DNA from: Neorhizobium lilium
GTDB lineage: Bacteria > Pseudomonadota > Alphaproteobacteria > Rhizobiales > Rhizobiaceae
Length of the DNA: 64,000 bases
Assembly: GCF_004053875.1 (NCBI RefSeq)
Contig: NZ_SBIP01000001.1
Span: forward strand, 434,001 to 498,000
Direction: 5' to 3'
Shown one piece after another: positions 17,244 to 25,982 of this stretch (position 1 is its first letter; each line of letters opens with the position of its first letter). The translations under genes were made by a program, and so were the position numbers. The notes below the pieces were generated by a model, which saw nothing but the letters and a program-made list of their open reading frames with translations, was not told the DNA's origin and ran no database searches.

Positions 17244-18347
17244 ATGACAGCCGAATTTATCAGTGTCACGTTCCCGAACGCCTCCAACGATCTTACTCCT
17301 CTTCCCGATGCGCCGGTGGATGCGCTCTTCCTGGAGCGGTATGCCCGGGCACTCGACGACTATGGCTTCAACTACACGCTGATCCCCTATTCATCTTCTT
17401 CCTTTGATCCGTTCACGATCGGAGCGACCATTCTCGCCCATACAAAGCAGATCAAGATCATCGTGGCGCTACGCCCGAACACTGTTTACCCGACAGTTGC
17501 CGCGAAATCTCTGGCGACGCTCGATCAACTGAGCGGCGGGCGCGTCGTGGTCCACTTCATTGCCGGCGGAAGCGATGACGAGCAGGCTCGAGAGGGCGAC
17601 TTCCTGAACAAGGAAGAGCGCTACGAGCGGCAGGAGGAGTATATCCGCATCCTGCGTCTTGCATGGACATCGACCGAGCCCTTCGATTTCGATGGCAAAT
17701 ATTACCAGTTCAAGCAATTCCGCAGCGCCGTGCGCCCAACAAAAGGCCTCATTCCCATCTCGCTCGGGGGGTCCTCCGACGCCGCATACCGGATCGGCGG
17801 GTCGCTCTGCGATATTTTTGGCCTCTGGGGCGAGCCGCTGGCGGAAACGAAACAGCAGATCGAAAGGGTCTATGCCGAAGCTGCGAAAGCCGGCCGTACG
17901 GATCGGCCGCGCATCTGGGTGACTTTCCGTCCCATCGTGGCCGAAACGGACGAACTGGCCTGGGAGAAAGCCTACAAGGTTTTGGACCGGCTGAACGCGA
18001 ACCGCGAAAAGGGCCTCTCGCGGGCTCCGCTTTCCGCCCCTCGCCCAGCCAATGTCGGCTCGCAGCGCCTTCTGGATATTGCCTCGCGCGGCGATGTGCA
18101 CGATAGAGCACTCTGGTATCCGACCGTCACCGCCACCAATGCAAGCGGGGCAACGACTGCACTGGTTGGTTCGCCACGTACCATCGCTGATTCCATCCTC
18201 GACTATATCGATCTCGGCGCAGACCTGATCTCGATCCGCGGCTACGACAACTACAATGACGCGGTCGATTACGGCCGCTACATCCTGCCCCTGGTACGCG
18301 AAGGCCTCCGCGAGCGTGAGGACGCCAAGAGAAAGGCCGCTGCCTGA
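17244..18347 (+). CDS. LLM-class monooxygenase, SsuD-like (alkanesulfonate monooxygenase family)
   Basis: A 367-residue FMN-dependent enzyme close to SsuD in architecture. Recognisable parts are the SNYTLIPYSSSSFDPFTIGA-like barrel strand (here NYTLIPYSSSSFDPFT), HTKQIKIIVALRPNTVYPTVAAKSLATLD, and GGRVVVHFIAGGSDDEQAREGDFL; the latter matches the SsuD phosphate-binding region. YYQFKQFRSAVRPTKG and PISLGGSSDAAYRI follow. It probably releases sulfite from a sulfonate or oxidises a related thio compound. It starts a four-gene unit with an acyl-CoA-dehydrogenase-like flavoprotein and a PanE-like reductase. The exact substrate is unknown. Confidence 0.82.
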   Translation: MTAEFISVTFPNASNDLTPLPDAPVDALFLERYARALDDYGFNYTLIPYSSSSFDPFTIGATILAHTKQIKIIVALRPNTVYPTVAAKSLATLDQLSGGRVVVHFIAGGSDDEQAREGDFLNKEERYERQEEYIRILRLAWTSTEPFDFDGKYYQFKQFRSAVRPTKGLIPISLGGSSDAAYRIGGSLCDIFGLWGEPLAETKQQIERVYAEAAKAGRTDRPRIWVTFRPIVAETDELAWEKAYKVLDRLNANREKGLSRAPLSAPRPANVGSQRLLDIASRGDVHDRALWYPTVTATNASGATTALVGSPRTIADSILDYIDLGADLISIRGYDNYNDAVDYGRYILPLVREGLREREDAKRKAAA

Positions 18348-18396
18348 GCATTCAGGCCCGGCCCGGTAGCTTACTTGTAATCATAAGGCTAACAAC

Positions 18397-19578
18397 ATGC
18401 CCAAACACCCCGGCGTCCTGGACGCAACTGCCAGAGTGCTGGCCGAGGCGGCTCCGGACGCGGACCGCTCCGGTCATTTTCCGTGGAAGGGCATTCGTGC
18501 CGTCCACGAAAGCGGCCTTCTGGAGAGCACCGTCGCCACCCGATACGGCGGCGAGGGAGCATCGCTTTACGACGCCGCCCATATTCTTGCAGCGCTCGGT
18601 CGAGGAGATCCGTCGGTCGCCTTGATCAGCGCCATGACGCTCTTCAACCATCTCGGGCAGGCCGCGAAAGGCCATTGGCCGGATGATCTCTACCGGCGCT
18701 TGCTGGCAGAGGGAAAGCAGCGACCCCTGCTTCTCAATGCAGCGCGCGTCGAGCCGGAGCTGGGATCGCCGGCGCGTGGCGGCCTGCCGGCCACCTATGC
18801 CCGACCGACCTCCCGCGGCTGGTCGATCACCGGGCGCAAGCGCTTCGTTACCGGCGCGCATGGTCTCACTCATTTCCTCGTCTGGGCGCACACCAAGGAG
18901 CCAGCTGCAAGGGTTGGAACTTTCGTCGTTCCGAACGGACTGCCCGGCATCGAGATCATCGAGAACTGGAATAGCCTCGGCATGCGCGCCACGGGTTCGC
19001 ACGACGTCCAGTTCACCGATGTCGAGATTCCGGCCGAGAACGGATTGGAACTGGTCGATCCGTCCGTAGCCCAGCAGGACAATCGAGGCCATGCAGCCAT
19101 GACACTGGCGTTGACCGCGATCTATCTTGGCGTGGCAGAAGCGGCGCAGGAAGCTTTCATTCGGTTCGCCCATGACCGCGTGCCTACCAATCTTGGCTAC
19201 CCGATCGCCCGGACGGAACGGTTCGTGACACTGTCAGGCGAAATCGATCTGCTCGTTTCTGGCGCAAGACAGATCATTTTCGATGCGCTCAAGGTCATCG
19301 ACGGCGACGCGGAAAGGCTCATTCGCGCCCGACTCATTGCCGGCCGGCAACTTCGCACGGCAGTGGAGATCGCCGTGCGTGGCCTCGGCAATCCGGGTCT
19401 CGGCGCCGATCTCGGGCTCGAACGGCATTTCAGGGATATCCAGGCGGTGCTCGTCCATGCTCCGCAGGAAGACACTTCAATCTCGATGCTCGGCCGCACC
19501 GCTTTCGACAAATGGAACCGGGCGCAAGCCGTACCCACGACCGTTCCGACGGAACGTCTTGCCCTCAAGACCGCATAG
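18397..19578 (+). CDS. Acyl-CoA-dehydrogenase-fold flavoprotein (SfnB/DszC-like monooxygenase)
   Basis: A 393-residue ACAD-fold protein. The N-terminal helical domain, middle beta domain with GRKRFVTGAHGLTHFLV, and the element NSLGMRATGSHDVQFTDVEIP are characteristic of the branch that includes DszC, SfnB and other flavin-dependent monooxygenases, rather than true acyl-CoA dehydrogenases. Placement after an SsuD-like enzyme supports oxidation of an organosulfur compound. It begins 49 bases after the SsuD-like stop. Assignment to SfnB specifically is tentative. Confidence 0.75.
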   Translation: MPKHPGVLDATARVLAEAAPDADRSGHFPWKGIRAVHESGLLESTVATRYGGEGASLYDAAHILAALGRGDPSVALISAMTLFNHLGQAAKGHWPDDLYRRLLAEGKQRPLLLNAARVEPELGSPARGGLPATYARPTSRGWSITGRKRFVTGAHGLTHFLVWAHTKEPAARVGTFVVPNGLPGIEIIENWNSLGMRATGSHDVQFTDVEIPAENGLELVDPSVAQQDNRGHAAMTLALTAIYLGVAEAAQEAFIRFAHDRVPTNLGYPIARTERFVTLSGEIDLLVSGARQIIFDALKVIDGDAERLIRARLIAGRQLRTAVEIAVRGLGNPGLGADLGLERHFRDIQAVLVHAPQEDTSISMLGRTAFDKWNRAQAVPTTVPTERLALKTA

Positions 19579-19632
19579 CGTCACCGACACGTCGCACATT
19601 CTTCCTCAGCAACTCCCGATCGGCAGACGCAC

Positions 19633-20610
19633 ATGACACGCTACATCATCATCGGCGCCGGCGCAGTTGGCGCCAGCCTCGCCGCAGAGTTTGAAACGCA
19701 TGGCATCCCTTACGTCCTTGTGGGGCGGGGTGCCCAGATTGCGCATATTGCGGCACATGGCCTCACCTATCGCCGTCCTGCGGGAACCAAGCTCGTTCGG
19801 CTGAACGCCGTCGATACCGCATCGCCCCCTATTCTCCAGCCTGACGATATTCTTGTCCTCACGGTGAAGGCGCAGGATGTCGAGGCGGCAGCCGAGTTCT
19901 GGGCATGGCGGGACGTGGAAGGCGGAACCTTGGCATCCGAGCTGCCGCTGGTAACCCTCCAGAACGGGTTGGCGGCCGAGACAATTGCGCTGAGACGCTT
20001 CAGCCGCGTCTATGCGGCCAGCATATTGGTTCCGGCACGCTACACCGTCACCGGGGAAGTGGTTGTGGGCGGTGAGCCGAATGTCGGCGTGGTTACGATC
20101 GGCCGTTTTCCGGAAGGCCTGGACGATATCGCATCGGCTATTTCCGCCGATTTTACCAAGGCCGGCTATCTGGCCGAAGCACGCGCCGATATCCGTCGCT
20201 GGAAGGCGGCAAAGCTGGTGCATAATGTGACCAACGTTGTGGAGCTTTTCGCTGGCTCGCCCGAGACCCGCGGCCATGCTGCCGCCGGATTGGCTGCCGA
20301 GGCCCGGCTCGTCCTCAAGGCAGCAGGATATGACCTGGCCGAACCTGCCGAGCGCGCCGTCGATATATCCAGATGGCACGTGGCGGAAGGCAGCGGTATC
20401 GAGCGCGGCCAGCAATCAACGTGGCAGAGCTATATACGCGGCACGTCGAGCGAGGTCGATTATCTGAACGGTGAGATCGTGCAGCTCGGACGGCTGCATG
20501 GCGTTGCCGTGCCGCTCAATGCAGCCTTTCAGCAAGCGGCGGCGAAGCTGGCGCGCGACGGCGGTAAGCCCGGCTCCCTCGATATCGACAAGGTCGCCGA
20601 ACTGGCATGA
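19633..20610 (+). CDS. Ketopantoate-reductase-like dehydrogenase (PanE/ApbA family)
   Basis: A 325-residue NAD(P)-dependent protein with the N-terminal GAGAVGASLAAEFETHG nucleotide-binding motif, then VKAQDVEAAAEFW and the family motif LVTLQNGLAAE near residue 115. The C-terminal domain contains KAAKLVHNVTNVVELF, corresponding to the PanE catalytic Lys region, and LNGEIVQLGRLHGVAVPLN near the end. In this setting a pantothenate role is unlikely; it probably reduces a 2-oxo acid or aldehyde released by the neighbouring oxygenases. It is the last gene of the plus-strand unit. Confidence 0.82.
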   Translation: MTRYIIIGAGAVGASLAAEFETHGIPYVLVGRGAQIAHIAAHGLTYRRPAGTKLVRLNAVDTASPPILQPDDILVLTVKAQDVEAAAEFWAWRDVEGGTLASELPLVTLQNGLAAETIALRRFSRVYAASILVPARYTVTGEVVVGGEPNVGVVTIGRFPEGLDDIASAISADFTKAGYLAEARADIRRWKAAKLVHNVTNVVELFAGSPETRGHAAAGLAAEARLVLKAAGYDLAEPAERAVDISRWHVAEGSGIERGQQSTWQSYIRGTSSEVDYLNGEIVQLGRLHGVAVPLNAAFQQAAAKLARDGGKPGSLDIDKVAELA

Positions 20611-20615
20611 CGCCC

Positions 20616-20630
20616 GTCGATCCGATCGAC
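20616..20630. other. Hairpin between convergent genes
   Basis: GTCGAT and ATCGAC (20616-20621 and 20625-20630) pair across a three-base loop. The element sits in the 35-base gap between the converging PanE-like and APC permease genes. There is no T-tract on either strand, so it is at most a weak bidirectional transcription stop. Confidence 0.3.
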
Positions 20631-20645
20631 GCCTGTCGTCCTTCA

Positions 20646-22544
20646 TCATGCGGAAGGCTTTCCCTCGCGGGATAATCTCCAAGGCACGGTGACGACGGTC
20701 AGGCGCGGACCGCCGAATTTCAGGAGTTGCGCTCGTAGGCGGCCACCACGGTTCATGTGCAATATATTTTGCCACCATTTTTCCTTTACGGTCTGCGGGA
20801 TCAGCACGGCCACATGACGCTCGGGTGCATCGGCGTCCAGCTTCTCGATAAGCCGCAGGAGCGGCTCATGCAGTTCCCGGTACGGCGCCGGGATCAGCAT
20901 CAACCTTGGCGGTTGCAGCCCTTTGGCGGCTGCCGGTTCTTCGACATCTCTACACCATTGGTCGCGGAGAGCCTTCTCGCCTTCATCTGCCTCCGGACCG
21001 CCAAGACGCACCAGATGGACAGCGACGACGTCGGGCGAAATCGTCAATGCGAACTTCACCGCCCGTTCGCTTAACCGGTTCCATTCTTCCATGACGACCA
21101 GAACCGTGGGAGGCTCCACTTCATCGAGTTCGATCGGCCCTGGCTGACGAAGCTCCTTGTCAAGAGAGTTGTAATAGTTTTTGACCGCCTTCAGGACACC
21201 GATCGTCAAGGGGACGGCAATCAACGTGATCCAGGCGCCTTCCGTGAACTTCGCCAGCATAATCACGACAAGCGCTATCCCTGTCGCCACGGCGCCGACG
21301 GCATTCATGGTGAGCTTGCCTGGCCGCTTCTTCTCCTGACGGCGCCAATGCACCACCATGCCGGTTTGGGAGACGGTAAAGGTCAGGAACGCACCGATTG
21401 CAAATAGCGGGATGAGCTTTTCGGTTATGCCGCCGAAGGCGACGAGCAGCAAGCACGCCAGCGCGGACAGGAACAGAATGCCGGCAGTGAAGACCAGCCG
21501 CCGGCCCGGCTGGGCGAACGCTTTCGGCAGATACCCGTCTGCGGCAATCATGCGACAGATTCTGGGAAAGCCGACAAAGCTGGTATTGGCCGACAGGCAC
21601 AGGATGCAGAGCAGACTGGTCATCGCCACATAGTAGAAGCCGTTATAGCCGGTGACCGCGCCCAGCAGCTGGGAAAGAACACTCTGGTAGCCGTCCCGGG
21701 TCTGGTCCATGGCACCGATGTCGAAGGACGTTGCCAGGGTTGCAATACCTGCCAGCAGCAGTCCCAGAACGACCACTATGATCGTCAGGGTCATATAGGC
21801 GTTCTTGATCACCGGCTCACGGAAGGAGCTGACGCCATTGGACACTGCTTCGACACCGGTCATGGCTGTGCAGCCGCTGGCAAAGGCGTGCATGAGAAGC
21901 CACAGACCCGCAGCACCGGCGGGAGCCGCGAGTGCAGGCGGCGTGACCACGGGCTGAGGATCACCCTCGGTCACAATGCGGAACAGGCCGTAACCGATAA
22001 CGCCGAGAAAGCATGCGATGAAGACATAGGTGGGCAGCGCGAACAGCCACCCCGCCTCACCCGTTCCTCGCAGGTTTGCGATGGTGACAAAGGCGACAAT
22101 GGCAAGGCAAAGCGGAAGAATATACGGGTGAAGATCCGGTACTGCCGATACCAGGGCTCCCACCCCCGCAGACACGCCGACCGCGACATTCAGCACGTAG
22201 TCTATCATCAAGGCGGATGCCGTAAGCAGGCTCGGATATTCTCCGAGGTTCTCCTTGGCCACCGCATAGGCGCCGCCGCTTGTCGGATAGGCTGCGAGCG
22301 TCTGCCGATAGGAGAAATAGAGTATGGCGAGCAGTGCGATGATGCAGCCCATTACCGGGCCTAGATAGGTAAGGCCAGCAGCGCCGAGGGGGATAAGGAT
22401 CGTCAGAGCGGCTTCCGGGCCGTAGGAGGATGACCCGAGGCCGTCCAGCCCCATTGCGGGCACTGCTTCTATCCATCCGAGCTTCTTGTCTTCGTTTTCG
22501 CGGTTGGCGAGCCGGCGTCCGAACAGAAGGGTATTGAGGTTCAA
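20646..22544 (-). CDS. APC-superfamily permease, KimA-like (potassium uptake family)
   Basis: A 632-residue inner-membrane transporter. The N-terminus (LGWIEAVPAMGLDGLGSSSYGPEAA) and the twelve or so membrane segments resemble KimA-type proton-coupled potassium importers rather than ordinary amino-acid permeases. After the last helix, residues about 460-632 form a soluble cytoplasmic domain with alternating strands and helices. The start is a TTG with GAGGA nine bases upstream. It is transcribed toward the PanE-like gene and away from the amino-acid ABC operon, with no obvious functional tie to sulfur genes. Amino-acid transport cannot be excluded. Confidence 0.75.
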   Translation of the reverse strand: MNLNTLLFGRRLANRENEDKKLGWIEAVPAMGLDGLGSSSYGPEAALTILIPLGAAGLTYLGPVMGCIIALLAILYFSYRQTLAAYPTSGGAYAVAKENLGEYPSLLTASALMIDYVLNVAVGVSAGVGALVSAVPDLHPYILPLCLAIVAFVTIANLRGTGEAGWLFALPTYVFIACFLGVIGYGLFRIVTEGDPQPVVTPPALAAPAGAAGLWLLMHAFASGCTAMTGVEAVSNGVSSFREPVIKNAYMTLTIIVVVLGLLLAGIATLATSFDIGAMDQTRDGYQSVLSQLLGAVTGYNGFYYVAMTSLLCILCLSANTSFVGFPRICRMIAADGYLPKAFAQPGRRLVFTAGILFLSALACLLLVAFGGITEKLIPLFAIGAFLTFTVSQTGMVVHWRRQEKKRPGKLTMNAVGAVATGIALVVIMLAKFTEGAWITLIAVPLTIGVLKAVKNYYNSLDKELRQPGPIELDEVEPPTVLVVMEEWNRLSERAVKFALTISPDVVAVHLVRLGGPEADEGEKALRDQWCRDVEEPAAAKGLQPPRLMLIPAPYRELHEPLLRLIEKLDADAPERHVAVLIPQTVKEKWWQNILHMNRGGRLRAQLLKFGGPRLTVVTVPWRLSREGKPSA

Positions 22545-22736
22545 GGGAGCGCATCCTCAGAAATGAATGACGCCGAACAATTCGGCTCGCCTATTGTTCC
22601 TCGCGCTGGGGCTCCTGCACGGCCTGACAACCTGTCGGTCACTCGCCAACAGCCTGCACATTCCCGCGGTAATTATTCTAATCCAAAGCCACATTACGAC
22701 ATATCTCTTCTGACATTCATGCATTTTAAGGTATTT

Positions 22737-22752
22737 TCTTCCTCGTGGAAGA
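22737..22752. promoter_or_regulatory. Hairpin TCTTCC-N4-GGAAGA upstream of ABC operon
   Basis: TCTTCC (22737-22742) and GGAAGA (22747-22752) form a perfect six-base inverted repeat about 40 bases before the binding-protein start. It may be an operator or a leader hairpin. The core differs from the AAAGA-N8-TCTTT elements at 10642 and 17168. Confidence 0.35.
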
Positions 22753-22793
22753 GGCTTCGCTCAGGTACGGTCCGGCCAAAACAAGGAGCCACC

Positions 22794-23630
22794 ATGCCCT
22801 CTATGAAGCTTGCGACCATGACTTCCGCATTCGCGTTGTCTATCTTCTCCTTAATGGCGACGCAGGCATCCGCCGATGCGACGCTGGACCGCATCAAGGG
22901 CCGCGGCGCACTGACCGTCGGCGTCATCCTCTCGGGCGCTCCATTTGGCTACATCGATCCGAAGACCCAGGAGCAGAAGGGCTTCAATATCGATATCGCC
23001 AAGGCTCTGGCGGAAGATCTCGGCGTCAAGCTTGAAACCGTCACGGTGACGCCGCCAAACCGCGTTCAGTTCCTGCAGCAGGGCAAGGTCGATCTTCTAA
23101 TCGCCAACATGCAGTACACCGAAGACCGCGCAAAAGTTCTCGATTACGTGCCGACAGCCTATGACCGCGCCGGTGGTGCTGCCGTTGTTCGCAAGGACAG
23201 CGGGTTGAAGGATTGGGCGGATCTCAAGGGCAAGCCCGTCTGCGTGTCCCAGGGTTCCAACTACACGCAGCCCCTGATCGAAGAATACGGTGCCGTGGTC
23301 AAGGCTCTGCCGAGCCAGCCGGAATCGCTGCTCGCGCTCCAGGGTGGCAATTGCGTGGCCGCAGTGCATGTCGGCGCGACCGTCGGCCTTTTGCTGGAAG
23401 ACCGTCCGGAAGATTGGAAGGACTACGCAATCCCCTTCCCGACCGAACTCATTCCGTCCGATTCCGTGATATGGCTGCGGAAAGGCGAGAAGGACACGCA
23501 GACCGCACTCGACAACAGCGTCAAGAAGCTGCACGCTTCCGGCAAGCTGCTCGAATTCGCCAAGTCCAATCGTCTGCTCAACACCAAATTCCTCGAAGAG
23601 CAGCAGAAGGCGCTTTCGGCCAGCAAGTAG
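22794..23630 (+). CDS. Polar amino-acid-type ABC substrate-binding protein
   Basis: A 278-residue periplasmic binding protein (SBP_bac_3 family). The start at 22794 has AAGGAG upstream and gives a proper Sec signal peptide (about MKLATMTSAFALSIFSLMATQASA); the frame is open to 22563 but the extra stretch is not signal-like. Family motifs GRGALTVGVILSGAPFGYID and KGFNIDIAKALAEDLGVKLE are clear, as is NRVQFLQQGKVDLLIANMQYT. It heads an operon with two permeases, an ATPase, an MmgE/PrpD protein and an LLM enzyme. The ligand could be a sulfur amino acid, by context only. Confidence 0.88.
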   Translation: MPSMKLATMTSAFALSIFSLMATQASADATLDRIKGRGALTVGVILSGAPFGYIDPKTQEQKGFNIDIAKALAEDLGVKLETVTVTPPNRVQFLQQGKVDLLIANMQYTEDRAKVLDYVPTAYDRAGGAAVVRKDSGLKDWADLKGKPVCVSQGSNYTQPLIEEYGAVVKALPSQPESLLALQGGNCVAAVHVGATVGLLLEDRPEDWKDYAIPFPTELIPSDSVIWLRKGEKDTQTALDNSVKKLHASGKLLEFAKSNRLLNTKFLEEQQKALSASK

Positions 23631-23652
23631 CGGGCAGCACCGGTAAAGCGAT

Positions 23653-24399
23653 ATGCAGGACATGAACCTGAGCGACCTGTTCGTCAGCCTGACGAGCAGG
23701 ATCGGTCTGAATTACGAGTTTCTGGCGACAGGATACGAGTCGCAGATCTGGCGTGACGGTTTCGTCACCACGCTCTATCTGGTCGCACTCCTCATTCCAG
23801 TCAGTCTGATTTTCGGCCTGCTTTTTGCCGCCTGCCTGACCTCCGGCAAGCTATGGCTTTCATCGCCGGTACGCGGCTTCGTCGAGTTGACCCGCAACAC
23901 GCCGACGCTGGTGCAGCTGATGTTCAGCTTCCTGGTGCTCAACACCTTCGTGTCAAACCTCGTCGGCGGAGCGCAGAACAATCCGCTGACGCCGTTCTTC
24001 TGGGTCGTGGCGGTGGTCGGACTGCATATTGCCGCCTTGCATGCGGAGGCGATCCGCGCCGGCATCGAAGCGGTGCCGGCCTCGACTATCGAGGCGGCGC
24101 GCGGCATAGGCTTCAGTCAATTCCAGATCCTGAGATATGTCGAGGTGCCGCTGGCGTTCCGCGCATCGCTGCCGGCCATCGTCAACAATCTCATCAATCT
24201 GGTAAAACTGACGACGGTCGGCAATGCGATTGCGGTGAGCGAGATCACCTATGCCTCGATCATGGTGTGGACCCAGCGCGACAACGTGGTTTCGCTCATG
24301 ATCGCCATCCTTCTATTCTTCAGCATCATCAATCTGATCGTTGCCCGGATCGGCCTGTGGGTCGAACGCAAACTTGCCGTGCCGGGGTATGGCATATGA
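23653..24399 (+). CDS. Polar amino-acid ABC permease 1 (HisM/GlnP type)
   Basis: A 248-residue inner-membrane permease with about five helices. The N-terminal part of the family motif appears as FVELTRNTPTLVQLMFSF, and the EAA loop as IEAARGIGFSQFQILRYVEVP. It lies 22 bases after the binding protein gene and overlaps the second permease by four bases. It should form a heterodimeric channel with that protein. Confidence 0.9.
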   Translation: MQDMNLSDLFVSLTSRIGLNYEFLATGYESQIWRDGFVTTLYLVALLIPVSLIFGLLFAACLTSGKLWLSSPVRGFVELTRNTPTLVQLMFSFLVLNTFVSNLVGGAQNNPLTPFFWVVAVVGLHIAALHAEAIRAGIEAVPASTIEAARGIGFSQFQILRYVEVPLAFRASLPAIVNNLINLVKLTTVGNAIAVSEITYASIMVWTQRDNVVSLMIAILLFFSIINLIVARIGLWVERKLAVPGYGI

Positions 24400-25178
24400 A
24401 CACTGTCGCTCTTGCCCCGCCCCGCAAACGTCGGCATTTACTCCGCAATTCGGGCTTCCTGGCTCTGCCGCTGATCATCCTGGTATGGTCGGTTGCAGAT
24501 CCGAGCCTTGGCCGTGAGCTGTTGGATTGGGTGCCCTATCTCGCCTCCGGCTTCATGATGAACATCGTCATCGCCCTCTTGGCCATGACGCTTGGGACGC
24601 TGGTCGGCACGCTATTCGGCATTCTCGAGCTCGCGCCATATCGGCTGGTGCGCTATCCGGTCGTCGCTTACGTGCAGGTGTTCCGCAATGCGCCGCATCT
24701 CGTGCTGATCTTCGCGACCACCTACATCTTTCCGTTCGAAATCGTCGTCGCCGGGCACTATCTGCCGTTTCCCGACTGGGTAAAGGCGGTGATCGGGCTT
24801 GCCATACCTGCCAGCGCCTATGTGGCCGAGATCACGCGTGGCGCCATCCAGTCAATTCCGACCACACAGTGGGAAGCGGCAAAGGGTCTCGGCTTTTCCC
24901 AAGGGCAGGCGCTTCGCTGGATCATCCTGCCGCAATGCCTGCGCCGCTCGCTGCCGCCGTGGATGAATCTGTTTGCGTCGATCACCATGGGCACGGCGCT
25001 TGCCTCGCTGGTCGGCGTGCACGAACTCCTGCACGCCGCGACCGACGCCAGCACGGCCGTGCGCCGCCTCGACTTCACGATCGTCGCCTATCTCGTGGTG
25101 ATGGCCGCCTTCTTCATGCTTTGCTACCCGATCTCGCGCCTGACACGACGCCTGGAGGGCCGCTTCAACGCGGCTTGA
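24396..25178 (+). CDS. Polar amino-acid ABC permease 2 (HisQ/GlnP type)
   Basis: A 260-residue inner-membrane permease. The true start is the ATG at 24396 (ATGA overlap with the upstream stop), giving MNTVALAPPRKRRHLLRN. The same frame is open far upstream to 23853, but that part is a shadow of permease 1. The hallmark segments YVQVFRNAPHLVLIF and the EAA loop WEAAKGLGFSQGQALRWIILP are present. Confidence 0.9.
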   Translation: MNTVALAPPRKRRHLLRNSGFLALPLIILVWSVADPSLGRELLDWVPYLASGFMMNIVIALLAMTLGTLVGTLFGILELAPYRLVRYPVVAYVQVFRNAPHLVLIFATTYIFPFEIVVAGHYLPFPDWVKAVIGLAIPASAYVAEITRGAIQSIPTTQWEAAKGLGFSQGQALRWIILPQCLRRSLPPWMNLFASITMGTALASLVGVHELLHAATDASTAVRRLDFTIVAYLVVMAAFFMLCYPISRLTRRLEGRFNAA

Positions 25179-25191
25179 GGATTTTGAGACG

Positions 25192-25980
25192 ATGAACACA
25201 TCCGCCGACAATGCGATCGTCCGACTGGAAGACGTCCACCTGTCCTTCGGGCAGACGCATGTGCTGAAGGGCATAGACCTCACCGTCAACAAGGGCGATG
25301 CCGTGTCGATCATCGGGCCGTCCGGCTCGGGGAAATCGACCATTCTGCGCTGCATCAACGCGCTTGTGCAGCCGCAGAGCGGCCGCATCACCGTCGGCGG
25401 GACCCGCGTCGATCAATTGAGCAAGGAGAGCGAAAGGATTGCGCTGCGCAAACGTGTCGGCATCGTCTTCCAGCAATACAATCTCTTTCCCCACCTTACC
25501 GTACTGGACAATATCGTGCTGGCGCCCACCCGCATCCTCGGCGCCGACCGGCGAGAGGCGGAAAAGCTTGCCCGCGAACTGCTCGACAAGGTGCGGCTTG
25601 CGGAAAAGGCGGATGCCTATCCAGGCCAACTGTCCGGTGGCCAGCAACAGCGGGTGGCAATCGCACGTGCGCTCGCCATGAAGCCGGAACTGGTGCTGTT
25701 CGATGAGGTGACCTCCGCGCTCGATCCGGAAACGGTGGGCGAAGTGCTCTGGGTGATCCGCGATCTCATCCGCGACGGCATGACCAGCATTCTGGTGACC
25801 CACGAAATGCGCTTTGCCGAGGAAATCAGCGATACGGTCGTGTTTACCGAAAACGGCCGCATCATCGACCACGGCTCGCCCGAGCAGATATTCCACACAT
25901 CCGACAACCCCCGCATCCGCCAGTTCGTCGGCGGCCTTTCCGGCGGGCGCGGCGCAGTGCGCGACGGCGAAGGAATTTGA
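25192..25980 (+). CDS. Polar amino-acid ABC ATPase (GlnQ/HisP type)
   Basis: A 262-residue ATP-binding subunit. It has Walker A GPSGSGKST, Q-loop FQQYNLFPHLTVLDN, signature LSGGQQQR, Walker B LVLFDEVTSALDPE and switch VTHEMRFAEE, all as in GlnQ. It sits 13 bases after permease 2 and two bases before the MmgE/PrpD start, so the transporter and enzyme genes form one operon. Confidence 0.92.
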   Translation: MNTSADNAIVRLEDVHLSFGQTHVLKGIDLTVNKGDAVSIIGPSGSGKSTILRCINALVQPQSGRITVGGTRVDQLSKESERIALRKRVGIVFQQYNLFPHLTVLDNIVLAPTRILGADRREAEKLARELLDKVRLAEKADAYPGQLSGGQQQRVAIARALAMKPELVLFDEVTSALDPETVGEVLWVIRDLIRDGMTSILVTHEMRFAEEISDTVVFTENGRIIDHGSPEQIFHTSDNPRIRQFVGGLSGGRGAVRDGEGI

Positions 25981-25982
25981 CC

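Noticed and set aside
23853-24395. Upstream extension of permease 2
   Set aside because: It is out-of-frame translation of permease 1; the real start overlaps its stop at 24396.
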